Part shown: piece by piece, positions 12,701-22,235 of the stretch
Numbering within the stretch: position 1 is the first letter of the stretch
Layout: the number at the start of each line of letters is the position of its first letter
DNA from: Acestrorhynchus altus
Taxonomy: Eukaryota; Chordata; Actinopteri; Characiformes; Acestrorhynchidae
NCBI GenBank assembly: GCA_034509495.1
Contig: CM067522.1
Location: 12,768,576 to 12,832,575 of the forward strand
Length of the DNA: 64,000 nt
Direction of reading: 5' to 3'
The notes under the pieces: generated by a model
The model's database searches: none
What the model was told of the DNA's origin: nothing
What the model saw: only the letters and a program-made list of their open reading frames with translations
Program-made: the position numbers and the translations under genes

Positions 12701-15700
12701 GAGTATGAGTCTAGAAAATAACTGTTGAAATTTGAATTCAACAACACCACAGCAATACCCCTCCCTTCAGTGCTCCACCCCAGAAAATTCATGCATGCAT
12801 GTTGCCAAGGTAATGACTTCCAGACCAAATTAAAGTTTTTAATGGTCCGACATTCTTCTGTGCAGCGGCTTCTCTGCCATCTATACTAGTGTGTACAATG
12901 CATTTTCTTCCACACACCCCCTGTCCCTCTTGTCCACCTGTGCATGAACAGGAACACCCCCTAGATTTTTATTTTTTCCCAGAGCACAAACAGACCGGAA
13001 AGCTGGTGAATTTAACAAAAGTGTCATGAATTGAAATTGCACACAGTTCCTATAATGCAGTTTGAAAAAACAATAAATAATACCCAAAAAATGAATTGCT
13101 TCCTAACAATCTCTGCTGCAATTTGTTTGAAGTAAAAAAAAAAGATAACACCACAAACATCGATCTGAACCAAACAGATGAAGTAATCTCCTCTTTGTCT
13201 CTTTGTATATCTGCTTTTGTACATTCAGAATCCGAATTTCTGATGATGACAGCATAGTTCAGAAAGTTTGTCACATACATCATCCAATAATCAATTTGGA
13301 CTTCTGTTTACACAATAGGTCAATGTGAACTAGACATTGTTTGGTGTGGATCATCAGACCTTTCAGTTTAATCCGAACAAAAATAGCAGGTGTGAAAGGT
13401 GCTGTGAAAAAAAACACAGACCAACAGAATTATGGCAATGTGAATGGATGGCTCAAACTTTTGGACCAATTATGAGAAGTTTAGGCAGGCTATAGTCACA
13501 AATCAAACAATAAAAGGTGAAAATGTCATATTGTGCTGAAATCCGTCTCTCCTTCGCATGCACGTACAACAACCAGCAATACGGATGAGAACCAATTCCT
13601 GTAGATTTAATCTTATTTATAAATATAAACAAAAGGAATCAGAGGGCATTCTGCCACACTAACTCCACCAGAAGACATACATGCCCTTGAGTCGGATTCT
13701 CACCTGGAAAGGCAATTCGCTGAATCCATAATCAAGTATAGGGAGACAAAGCCCTGCAACACAGTATCATTGTATGATTTTGGTCCAAATTAGGGCTGGG
13801 CAATATATCTATATTAATATCTACAGTGCCTTGGGAAAGTATTCTTGGCTTTTGCCTATTTTGTTACATTACAACCTGGATTTAAATGTTTTTATAATCT
13901 GAATTGTATGTGATGCAGCTGCACAAAATACCAACAAATAAGTTGGTGAAGTGAAATGAGAAAAAAATATATAAAAATATATATATATTTGAAAATAAAG
14001 AACTGAAAATTGGGATATGCATATGGGTCTTAGTTATGAAGCCCCTAAATAGCTGTGGTGCAACCAATGAGCTTCAGCAGTCACATGCTTGGTGAAATGA
14101 AGTCCACCTGTGCACAATCTGTCAGTATATACACACCTTTTCTGAAAGTCCCCCTGCAACACCATTAAGCAAAAGGCACCACTAACCAAACAACACAACC
14201 ATGAAGACCAAAGAGATATCCAAACAAGTCAAGGACAAAGTTGTTGAGAAGTACAATTCAGGGTTGCGTTAAAAAACTCTCAAACCAGGAATGAAGGGCA
14301 TTAATCAGAAAGATAGCACAGACACCAACACAGTTAATCCTGAAGGAGCTGCAGAGTTCCCAAGCAGAGACTGCAGTGTCTGTCCATACTACCACAATAA
14401 CCCGTACACTGCGCAGAGCTGGGCCTTATGGAAGAGTGGCCAGAAAATGCCTTTACTTACAGACAAAAATAGGAAGGTGCTCTGGTCAGATGAAACCAAA
14501 ATTGAATTTTTCATCCACCAAGGAAACCACTGTGTCTGGTACAAAACCAAAACATCTCTTCACCTCAAGAACACCATCCCCACAGTGAAACATGGGGGTG
14601 GCAGCATCATGATGTTTTTTAGCAGCAGGGACTGGGAAACTGAGTGAAGGGGAAGGTGGATGGTGCTAAATACAGGGATATTCTTAAGCACAACCCGTTT
14701 CGGTCTGTCAATGATTTGAGCCTGGGACAGAGGTTCACCTTCCAACAGGACAATGATCCAAAGCATACTGCTATAGAAACACTTGGTTTAAGGGGAAACA
14801 TTCAACTGTATTAGAATGGCCTGGTCAAAGCTCAAAGCCCTAGCAAAACACAAAAAATGCCAACAGTTGTGAATACTTTCACAAGCCACTCTATATCAGG
14901 ATATAAACAGAGAGTGATATGGGCTGAGGTGACATAGTTTAAACTGAGATTTAAAGTTTATAAATAATGCTGTGTTTCAATCTTGCAGAAACCTTTTTCT
15001 GCTCCCATGCTTTGCTCCAACCCTGCTCCCCTCCACCTCCATTCATGATCTCATTTACACACTATAGAGGTAGAGGGAGAATAAGACCAAGTGTGCGTAA
15101 AAATTAAATGATCAAATTTCATATTTAAATATAGTAAAAAAGATGGAAGGTGTCCTAATTTTCACATGTATTTTTCAGATCATATATCGTATTTCACCGC
15201 TCAGCTAAAATATATTGTTTGTCCATTTTTTGTACATATCGCTCAGCCCTAGGCCAAATCAAAACAGCCAGACAAGTTAAAATGAGCCATAAAGTAACTT
15301 ACTTTGAGTTAGGCTCTGCAGGGTCCTTAGACAAAGCAACACTAGCACTTGTCAGATTAGCTAGCCAGTCTGAGACCTGCTTTAGGCCTCCTTCCACAGC
15401 TGACACCAGAGACTGGACAGCGTCCAGCTCTTCAGCGGATGGGTATATGGCTGAGTGTTTGGCCATGACGTATGAGTCATCACTGGCCAAAGATCCTGGA
15501 GAATTCTGAAAGACAGATACACCATATCACAATAATATGCAACATGATTATGTAACATGTCTGGGTTTCCCACGAAGCATCTTTACACCAAGATGATTCT
15601 TAAATGGTCAAGTGAGTATTATACTGAAAACTCTCTCAATGTTAAGATAATCATTTAAAATTATTTGTACATAAGATGCAGGGCGCAGGTCATTAAGCAT

Positions 15701-15770
15701 GCATGAATAAGTGTACAATCATATGTCCACACTTGTCATTTGGGCTTACATCACTGTTCTCCTCCATCAT
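734..15770 (-). CDS. strbp: STRBP/ILF3-family double-stranded RNA-binding protein lacking the first dsRBD
   Basis: Fifteen coding exons on the minus strand (5' to 3'): 15770-15750, 15505-15303, 12472-12313, 10825-10681, 9620-9526, 9218-9123, 6776-6665, 6550-6453, 6354-6255, 6172-6107, 5992-5886, 5570-5436, 3787-3647, 2902-2797, 810-734. All junctions are AG/GT with matching phase, giving 1662 bp (553 residues). The N-terminus (VMAKHSAIYPSAEELDAVQ) and the segments GVVRVGSVAKGLLIKG, LASLRHAKWFQ, IVLRILRD and GPGEALRRVL are a DZF (NF45/NF90) domain at about residues 20-340. Residues about 411-480 form one dsRBD (NPVMELNEKRRGLSY, FRGCGPNKKMAKANAALAA). Family members STRBP and ILF3 carry two dsRBDs; here the exon carrying KEEPRSKKMN joins in phase to the inter-dsRBD linker exon, with only 114 bp between them, so dsRBD1 is missing. 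The RGG-rich tail of STRBP is also absent. The start ATG (MMEENSD) is the only in-phase one found upstream and is inferred. The symbol rests on resemblance to STRBP over ILF3 and on linkage to 9q33-34 genes. Confidence 0.88.
1090..1830 (-). pseudogene. Tc1/mariner-like transposase relic
   Basis: Minus-strand reading contains a decayed transposase segment with the motif HVWGCFS (usual family form VWGCFS) followed by a long broken region. Multiple stops and frameshifts are present. It lies in the last intron of the STRBP-family gene. Confidence 0.6.
2000..2265 (-). pseudogene. Tc1-like transposase fragment
   Basis: The minus-strand frame at 2018-2257 reads MFFSRRDWGNL and YMDILEQNLLQSVSD, matching the Tc1-like segment normally spelled CFSAAGTGRL and YRDILEENLLQSA. 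It is broken and short, and lies in the last intron of the STRBP-family gene. Confidence 0.65.
3915..3933 (-). promoter_or_regulatory. CTCF-like motif
   Basis: The minus strand reads CTGGCACAAGGGGGCGCTA, close to the extended vertebrate CTCF core. Occupancy is unknown. It is intronic in the STRBP-family gene, just upstream of the last dsRBD exon. Confidence 0.45.
4074..4690 (-). pseudogene. Tc1-like transposase relic
   Basis: Minus-strand frames carry GLERIVNKLGELHKEWTQAG and TLHRRLQE (N-terminal DNA-binding part) followed by MDESKLCIS (catalytic SDESKFCIS segment in intact relatives). Order and strand match a Tc1-like transposase; stops and shifts make it dead. It belongs to the same family as the relic at 11.1-11.8 kb. 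Confidence 0.7.
4960..5301. mobile_element. MITE-like element
   Basis: It begins TAGAGCTAGGAGATAT and ends with an imperfect inverted copy (TATATAGCTCAGCACTA). Its internal sequence matches parts of the element at 13791-15251, so both belong to one nonautonomous family with ends like TAGGGCTGGGCAATAT. Confidence 0.5.
7390..7860. repeat. Transposon-end relics
   Basis: Positions about 7397-7430 (acaaaagtattgggatac) match the terminus of the MITE found at 50272-50668. The stretch 7590-7860 (aaatatttgatacactgc, later aaataagtatttgatcacc) resembles the subterminal part of a fish Tc1-like element as I remember it. No coding part is recognisable. Confidence 0.4.
8265..8990 (-). pseudogene. Tc1-like transposase relic, copy A
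   Basis: The minus-strand frame at 8537-8839 reads AFIVWGAIPSNARSPL, VLFQKDKTHSYT and MPWPVKLQDLSLIESM, matching the Tc1-like pattern VVWGAI...RSPL, IFQQDNARPHTA and LPWPARSPDLSPIEH. The acidic catalytic positions are eroded. A second copy lies at 21.49-22.24 kb in the same orientation. It sits in the large intron between the 9123 and 6776 exons of the STRBP-family gene. Confidence 0.7.
11085..11815 (-). pseudogene. Tc1-like transposase relic
   Basis: Minus-strand frames contain SLERIVKKSPF, AKEKMTAQCSKILFSGEK and, further along, FMEIPVSFSSRTKHLPTKPTK, corresponding in order to the N-terminal, first catalytic (FSDES) and second catalytic (FQQDLAPAHTA) parts of a Tc1-like transposase. Frameshifts separate them. 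Confidence 0.65.
13791..15251. mobile_element. MITE interrupted by a Tc1-like element
   Basis: The left end reads TAGGGCTGGGCAATAT; the right end is its imperfect inverted copy (tagggctgagcgatat read on the minus strand). The element is split by the Tc1-like insertion at 13824-14891. Halves 13791-13823 and 14892-15251 align with the uninterrupted relative at 4960-5301 (shared ggatataaac segment). Confidence 0.55.
13824..14891 (+). mobile_element. Tc1-like transposon, dead, inserted in a MITE
   Basis: Terminal repeats CAGTGCCTTGGGAAAGTATTC and the inverted-type end GAATACTTTCACAAGCCACTC are flanked by TA on both sides, the Tc1/mariner target signature. The plus-strand frame at 14291-14647 contains VLWSDETKIEFF and NTIPTVKHGGGSIMMF; downstream in other frames come FTFQQDNDPKHT and VLEWPG. 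The three catalytic acids are visible but frameshifts and stops lie between them, so no intact transposase exists. Located in the intron between the two first coding exons region of the STRBP-family gene (12472-15303). Confidence 0.85.
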
Positions 15771-16159
15771 GAATTACAGAATAGTGATGAGGACAGTGCC
15801 ACAACAGAACTGAGCTGAAATCTTCATTTATCAACTGTTTGGCTCCACTTCAAATCTCCGGCATGTCCTTGTAATCCCAAAAATGGAAGACCTAAAATCA
15901 AAACAGGATTTATGAAGAATCAAGACATTGCTGCACACAACTTCTTGCATCCTCTCTACAGATGTATTGAGTTATATAATGCAGGATCATGACTATGTTG
16001 GAATTGGCCTCTTCAGTTCAGTTGAAGTTAAAGCTGGCATAAAAGTACATTAAACTACAAAAACATGCAAAACTGGCCTCCGGTTCTACACGTTAAACAG
16101 CTGAAACAAACTGTTACATAAATACCTGCAACAACTGCAGTTCCCATGTCCTTTAAAGA

Positions 16160-16840
16160 CATTACTGATAATATGGTTACTTACAATGGCATGCCAAATC
16201 AAAATATTTGATTATGAAGTGGTGTAACTTCAGGGGACAGCTTAGGAATACAGAGTCCTGTATAAGTTGTGAGGTGTTATCCTGTGAGTGAGGCTGAAAA
16301 CTGGCCAGTGCGCTCATGTCAAGATGATGTGAATTAGCAGAGTTCAATTGAAGCATGATAGTGAAAGCACCACACCACACACATCCTGCAGGTCAGTGCA
16401 GTGTTCTTTAACTTCAGTGAGATATGGAAGGAGCAAGGTTGCTAACTTCTTCCTAGTGGACTGGAAATGGCATGGTCTCAATAGTTTTGGGTTGATGATG
16501 GCAGTGGTTCCATAGTGGTGTGGGAGTGTATTCACACAGCATGGGTTGGGTCCACTGGTTGCATAAACTCATAATTGACCCCTACATAATCAGCCCTTCA
16601 TGGACATCATTTACCCTCTCAATGATTGGATATTATCCTGCTGGAATGCACCAGGCAATCAGGTGAAATCTGAATTGTTTCAAGGAGCATGTTCATCTGA
16701 AATGAGCGTGACTGAACACTTCTAGGATTTGGTGGAGAGGTCCATTTACACCTGAAATCCAGCACCACCAAGTACCACAGAGCTATGTGTGGCTGTCCAG
16801 ACCTCATCTGATCACTGGTGAAGCTGAGGCATAGATTGTC
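16160..16840. repeat. Probable DNA-transposon relic
   Basis: The 16540-16830 part resembles a transposase 3' region I recall from fish Tc1-like elements (ladder of short frames such as ILLECTRQSG and WWRGP), but nothing is intact and the class is uncertain. Confidence 0.3.
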
Positions 16841-16939
16841 TTGTCATAGTTTCTATCTTATGAACTTTGGCATATCAGATGCATTTCAACCATAGGTGTT
16901 TGAAAAGAATATCACTGGATCAAGTATCGGATACATACT

Positions 16940-16971
16940 GATGGATGGATGGATGGATGGATGGATGGATG

Positions 16972-17026
<55 letters not shown>
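16940..17026. repeat. (ATGG)n-(ATAG)n microsatellite
   Basis: A run of ATGG units switches near 16973 to ATAG units and continues to 17026. Confidence 0.95.
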
Positions 17027-17039
17027 TCCATCTGGAAGT

Positions 17040-17420
17040 TTCTCCTGTCTCAACACAGTAACGTTGGAGCTCTGTCAGAGTGAGCATTGGGTTCATTCAG
17101 TTTGGCAGGGCGGCCAGCTCTATGAAGAGTCCTGGTGGTTCCAAACTTCCTCCATTTACAGATGATGGAGGCCACTGTGCTCACTGGGACCTTTAATGTA
17201 GCAGATTTTTTTCTGTGCCCTTCTATAGATCTGTGTTTTTATAAAATCCTGTCTCAGAGATTTACAGACTTCATGGCTTGGTTTGTGCTCTGACATGCAC
17301 TGTCTATTATGGGACCTTATATAAACAAGTGTGTGCCTTACACATAAAATGTGCAAAAAGTGAAACACACAGAATACTTTCTGGATGAACGGCATCTTTT
17401 TGATCAAAACATGGTTAAAT
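17040..17420. repeat. Tc1-like element end relic
   Basis: The stretch with gtggttccaaacttcctcc and tgacatgcactgtctat is a recognisable fish Tc1-like 5' part. The segment at 35620-36060 appears to be the other orientation of the same family. Confidence 0.45.
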
Positions 17421-17669
17421 TCACAAAACAAATACATTTTGTTAATGTTTACATCTCAAATGAAGTAAATAGGAGTAGGACCTCCAGAAAACATTGTCAT
17501 GTGTCTCCTGTAAATAATGTTCTCATGTTTTGATAAATAAAAGTACAAATGAACCTCGACTTCTAAAGGTTAACCACGTTCAGCCCCTCAGCTCTGTGTA
17601 CTTCTTAACATCACAAAAGCTCCAGAGCCTGAGGGAGACAGAAGAGGACATGGTCCTGCTTCACTCGAG

Positions 17670-17670
<1 letters not shown>

Positions 17671-17716
<46 letters not shown>
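17671..17716. repeat. (GA)n microsatellite
   Basis: About 23 GA units, immediately downstream of the putative STRBP-family first exon. Confidence 0.95.
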
Positions 17717-17718
<2 letters not shown>

Positions 17719-17845
17719 GGCTGGTGGTTTTGATAAACATGCACTGCAGCATCGTTCTCTCTCTGAAATCTGAGGAGTTGATAAGTGGTCGAGCCCGCAA
17801 AGCACCAACAAACTGTCCGGACAGAGAACCGGGTTCTGCACTTAC

Positions 17846-17944
17846 CGCCTCAGCGCGAGGAGACAGAGAGACGTCCTACAACGTTCTTTTATCAGCTCAG
17901 GTGTGCAAAGCCTTTCTCCTTCTGTGTGACCGCGTGTGTGTGTG

Positions 17945-17989
<45 letters not shown>

Positions 17990-18080
17990 GCAGCACTGTG
18001 GCGCAGGCGCGTACTGCTAGAGCAGCAAGTGCTTCATCTTTGCACCAACACTTCTGCTTCTTCTCTGTTTAAAGCGCTGC
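17846..18080 (-). promoter_or_regulatory. strbp: Putative noncoding first exon and promoter of the STRBP-family gene
   Basis: This GC-rich stretch, unusual for the window, ends in a consensus minus-strand splice donor (exon ending GAGGCG, intron starting GTAAGTGC, donor at 17845-17844). It lies about 2 kb upstream of the first coding exon and contains GC-box-like and CpG-containing sequence around 18000-18015. A 5' UTR exon plus promoter is inferred. The (CT)n tract at 17951-17986 would be transcribed as (GA)n. The 5' limit is a guess. Confidence 0.5.
17951..17986. repeat. (CT)n microsatellite
   Basis: About 18 CT units inside the putative first exon of the STRBP-family gene. Confidence 0.95.
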
Positions 18081-18175
18081 TGGTTATAATGATACAATTA
18101 TCAGAGTGTAAAAATATATAAAATGTAAAAATATATTCAAATGTAATGATCACATTACAGTAAAGATAATAATGA

Positions 18176-18270
18176 GCTTGTGTTGCATCATTGTTTACTG
18201 TGTAACATTGTTTACTGTGTTGCATCATTGTTTACTGTGTAACATTGTTTACTGTGTAACATCATTGCTG
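18176..18270. repeat. Short tandem repeat, TGTTTACTGTGTAACAT-type unit
   Basis: Five to six imperfect units of attgtttactgtgtaac, alternating with gcatc insertions. Confidence 0.85.
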
Positions 18271-18506
18271 CACTGTCTCTGTTGTAACCTACCAGTAAGC
18301 TGTGCATCAGAAGGAACTGAGCTCAGTGTTCACTCTCCAGTCTGTTTGCATGAAGTGAAATTAAAATTGATTATTTGGGTTTGTGTCACTTCATTTACAG
18401 AACATGCCTACAACTTTGAACATTTGATATTTATTTTTTGATTGTGATGCAAACAACAAGTAAAAAAAAAAAACTTCAGTGTGCATTACTGGACTATTCA
18501 CATCTC

Positions 18507-18760
18507 TTAAGTCAGTACTTTATAGAGCCTCCTTTTGCAGCAAGTCACTTTATATAAATCTCTAGGAGCTGCCAAGTCCACTGGGATTTTTGCCCATTCC
18601 TCAAGGCAGAACTGCTCCATTTCCTTGAAGTTAGATGGTTTCTGCTGGTGAAAAGCAAACCTCAACTTTGACCACAGATTCTCACTTGGATAAGGTATGG
18701 GCTTTAACGAGGCCATTTCAATTAATTTACACATTCCTTTAGCAGGTTTCAGATGGTTTA
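18507..18760 (-). pseudogene. Tc1-like transposase C-terminal fragment
   Basis: Minus-strand frame reads SENLWSKLRFAFHQQKPSNF and FCLEEWAKIP, matching the C-terminal Tc1 pattern IENLWSKLK...RKPSNLKELERFCKEEWSKIP. Only this end is present. Confidence 0.7.
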
Positions 18761-18969
18761 AATCAGGGGTGTCCAATCCAAATCGCTGGAATAAAAAACT
18801 GCAGCTGTCTGAAAGGGATGTTTGGGTGCTAACCCGGTGTGTATCCAGAAAATGTCATTCCCAAGACAAATTGACGCTGTATTGACAGCAAAAGGAGGCC
18901 CTCATACACCATACTAATAAATTATTGTGGTCTAAAACCAGGTGTTTCAGCTTCATTTTTCAACAGCTA

Positions 18970-19265
18970 TACATTATATGGACAAGAATATTGGGATGCC
19001 TGCTCATTTAGAATTTTTTCCAAAATGGATATTGCAATTATTTTTTGTTGCTTTTCTTAGAATAACTGTCTCTGCTGTTTACCAGAAGCTTTCTACAAGA
19101 TACGATTGCATTCACTGACAAGAACATTAGTGAGGTCAATGGACAATCACCACCCAATCTCATCCCAAAAGTATTGGATGGAGCAACACATTTCCACTGC
19201 TCCACAGCTCAGTGCTGGGGGGCTTTATACCACATTTGCCCACACCTGGCATTTAGCATGGTGCT
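18970..19265. mobile_element. MITE copy (tatatggacaaaagtattggga family)
   Basis: It starts tacattatatggacaagaata and runs through ctcatcccaaaagtattgg and ctccacagctcagtgctgg. It aligns with the fuller copy at 50272-50668 and the inverted copy at 41330-41622. Confidence 0.65.
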
Positions 19266-19268
19266 AAT

Positions 19269-19835
19269 ACAGTCATGGTCAAGGTGGTGGCATCCCTCTT
19301 AGAAAAATATTGCAATTACATGTATTGTTATACACATGTTTATTTTCTTTGTGTGCATTGGAATAACACCAAAACAGGGGATATAATTTCACACAAAAAA
19401 TTGAATGTTAGTAATCTGAAATCCTTCTGAGAAAATACCTTGTGGAGAGATGAGACCAAGATTTTTGGTAAAGAAGATCATTTTACTGTATACAATTTCA
19501 TTCAAATGTTGATGGATAGTTCATGCTCACATTAATGCACCCTGCTTAAGACAGCTTGAATCTTTGGAACTTGATTAGAGTTACATATCCACCATTTGGA
19601 CTATCCTGCACTGCAAGCCTTAAAACCTTTTTCTCTTGGGTCCACATCCAGGGAGATTAGTTACAGTGCTACCGGGTTGTAAACATCTTGATTATGTTGT
19701 GCACTGTGGACAAAGGAACATCAAGATCTCTGGAGATGGACTTATAACCTTGAGATTATTGATATTTTTCCACAATTTTGGTTCTCAAGGCCTCAGACAG
19801 TTCTCTTCTTTCAGTTCTCCATGTGGGACTGTGTG
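19269..19835. mobile_element. Mosaic Tc1-like relic
   Basis: The left end acagtcatggtcaaggtgg resembles a Tc1-like terminus. The plus strand at about 19445 reads RDETKIFGK (catalytic-type motif), whereas the minus strand at 19620-19800 reads GYKSISRDLDVPLSTVHNII, a transposase helix-turn-helix. Opposite orientations suggest a rearranged or composite relic. Confidence 0.55.
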
Positions 19836-19836
19836 G

Positions 19837-19858
19837 CACACACACACACACACACACA
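19837..19858. repeat. (CA)n microsatellite
   Basis: Eleven CA units. Confidence 0.95.
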
Positions 19859-20848
19859 ATACAAAGATTGAGAAGACCTCAGGGGCATTTTTATTATAGA
19901 TGCACAAGTATATTTGCATCACATTGGTATGCAGAACATTTCTTAAAATGCATTGGCAACAGAAAGATGTTTAGGTTTGCTAGATATTTCAGAATTCAAT
20001 ACTTGATACAATACTTATTGTACTCCAGAGGTGCAACATATAATTATATCCAGATATAAAGCAGGTCCAGCTTATAAAAATGATCACCTATGATTGTGTA
20101 ATACATTGCATCTGTAGAAATCTGTTAAATTTTAATCTCTGTACATTATTCCTGTTCTACTGTTTCATAGCATTCTGACATGTGTAGTATCCTTTATTAA
20201 ACTACTGTTTAAAGATTTTCCTATAGAAATTCTTAAATCACTCTAGTACTGATACAAATTATCACAAGGGTTGCAAGTCAGAAATCTTCACTTATTTATT
20301 TAGACAGGACATTTCTTTTGATATGAACTCCTCAGTTTCATATAAAATAAAATTATACAGAATCATCCTGTCAAGAGCTTGTCTCTGACAGTTTCCTCCA
20401 AAAGCTGATGAAAAAAGGAAATCTAAATGGCCTACCAAATATAGCTGTGCTCATGCATTTTTGATGACTTTCCCTAGTCAGTCGGACATCCAGAAAGAAT
20501 TGATTTTGGTTGGAGACAAGGTCGAGGTGGGCAGGACCACTTGATGTACTAATGATGAAGTCAGTGCTGAACAAAAAATGTGTGAAAGAATGTCAGTCTT
20601 AATCACTTAAACCATACAGATCATGATTTCCTCAGAATGCTAGCATCTTTTTTGGATCATTGATATTCTGAGATGTTTGGAGGGGGTAGACACAGCTGCA
20701 GTATTCATCACTTGGCAAACAGATAATGGTAAGGATTTACATGGAGTAAAGGGCTCCATACAGTATGGCCATCAGAGATAACGAAAAAAAGCAACATGTA
20801 ATGCTCTTTTCTGCCTTTGTGTAATCCCTTCATCAGGAAATGGTGGGT

Positions 20849-20852
<4 letters not shown>

Positions 20853-20916
<64 letters not shown>
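20853..20916. repeat. (GT)n microsatellite
   Basis: About 32 uninterrupted GT units. The flanking 19.9-21.5 kb otherwise shows no gene. Confidence 0.95.
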
Positions 20917-20918
<2 letters not shown>

Positions 20919-21138
20919 AGAAATCTCTTCAGGGTTGCATACAGTATGAGGTAATGGTAGTAGACAAGGTGGTCAACCAGATAGCTCTTCTTTTGTTGAA
21001 ATATTTGATTTAACAATTTATTTTCCTTACTCAGCCATGCCCACAGTGGATAACAGAAAATGCACTGACAGCTGTCATCTTAATACCAAGTTTATCACCA
21101 GATTATGAAGAGCATAATGCTCTATATAGGATGCCATA

Positions 21139-21152
21139 CTGCCATCTTGTGG
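21139..21152 (-). promoter_or_regulatory. CTCF-like motif
   Basis: The minus strand reads CCACAAGATGGCAG within a longer TGGCCACAAGATGGCAGTA match, a standard vertebrate CTCF core variant. It lies between the STRBP-family gene and cfap157. Occupancy unknown. Confidence 0.5.
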
Positions 21153-21489
21153 CCAGATATCAAAAGCCTGGCTTACACAGAAGGGGCTAAATGGAATTAT
21201 GCACACCCTGATGTGAGGGGAAATGTGCTCAAAAGAAATAGGTCAGTTAGTCACTGTTACTGAGTGTATTTCCATGTTTTCAAATCATTAGAGTGAAACA
21301 GTCTACACAAAGCACTCAGTATTATGTACTAATGGACCGACAAGGGCTTCTCTTGGTCACTTGAGAGACATTGTCTGACATACTCAAAGGCTCAGCCTGC
21401 AGAGTATGTGTGTCCTCCTATGGTAGTAGTTTGGAGGACTTATTTCTTTTGGTTTTGCAGGTTCCTTTGGAAATAAGACAAAACATCTC

Positions 21490-22235
21490 ACAGTAAACAC
21501 TAGCTTTAATCAATATATCGTTGTAAAACAAATAGTTGTACCCAAAAGGATTGCAATGAAGTGCCAGATTACAATGCTATTGGGAAGGACTGATCAAAGA
21601 CTGATATAGGCAAAATGTATTGAGCTACACATACAGAACTAGTGTCCCTCAGTATGGCATTGAGTATAAAGCAACATGCCAGATGTCTAGACATGCAGAG
21701 CTTCCTAATGGTGTTCTGTGATACTCCATCCCATGTAGCTTGAATATTCACACTTAGTTCCTATATATTTTGCAGTAGGGGTGGAGTGTCCAAGAGCATC
21801 CCACACATATTCAACCTGGGATAGGCCTGGTGATGCAACTAGCCATGGCATAAAATCTGTGTGTTCAAATCAAGCTCTTGGGATGGCAACAGTATGAGTG
21901 TTGTCTTAGAATAGCAAACCTCAATGTGCATTCAGAAAAGGTAGGGCTGCTGATTGCATGACCTAATTAACATAACGTTGGGCTGTCAAAGTGCCATAAT
22001 GAAGACCAAAGGTGATCTGTCATTGCACAAAATTGGACCCCACACCATGACACCTTTCTGGATGTGTGTGATGCATGATAACAAAAAGTTTGGTGCTGAC
22101 CTCCACACACAGATTAGTTGGTTGTTTCCATCAATACATAAGTGGGACTCTTCACTCATTGCAATTTGTTGTTTCCTTCTGAGTGCAACTACATCTTTGA
22201 CAATGACGGAGTGTGTAGATTTCCATAATCTACCT
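21490..22235 (-). pseudogene. Tc1-like relic, copy B, abutting the cfap157 stop codon
   Basis: Nucleotide segments match copy A at 8265-8990 in order (for example tgagctacacata, then cagtatggcattgag, aagtgccataatgaag, gatctgtcattgc). Translation is more decayed than in copy A. The right end reaches the terminal exon of cfap157. Confidence 0.6.

Noticed and set aside
17530..18072. ORFs made of Arg-Glu or Ser-Leu repeats
   Set aside because: Translations of (GA)n and (CT)n microsatellites.
20708..21016. ORF with a long Thr-His repeat
   Set aside because: Translation of the (GT)n microsatellite.
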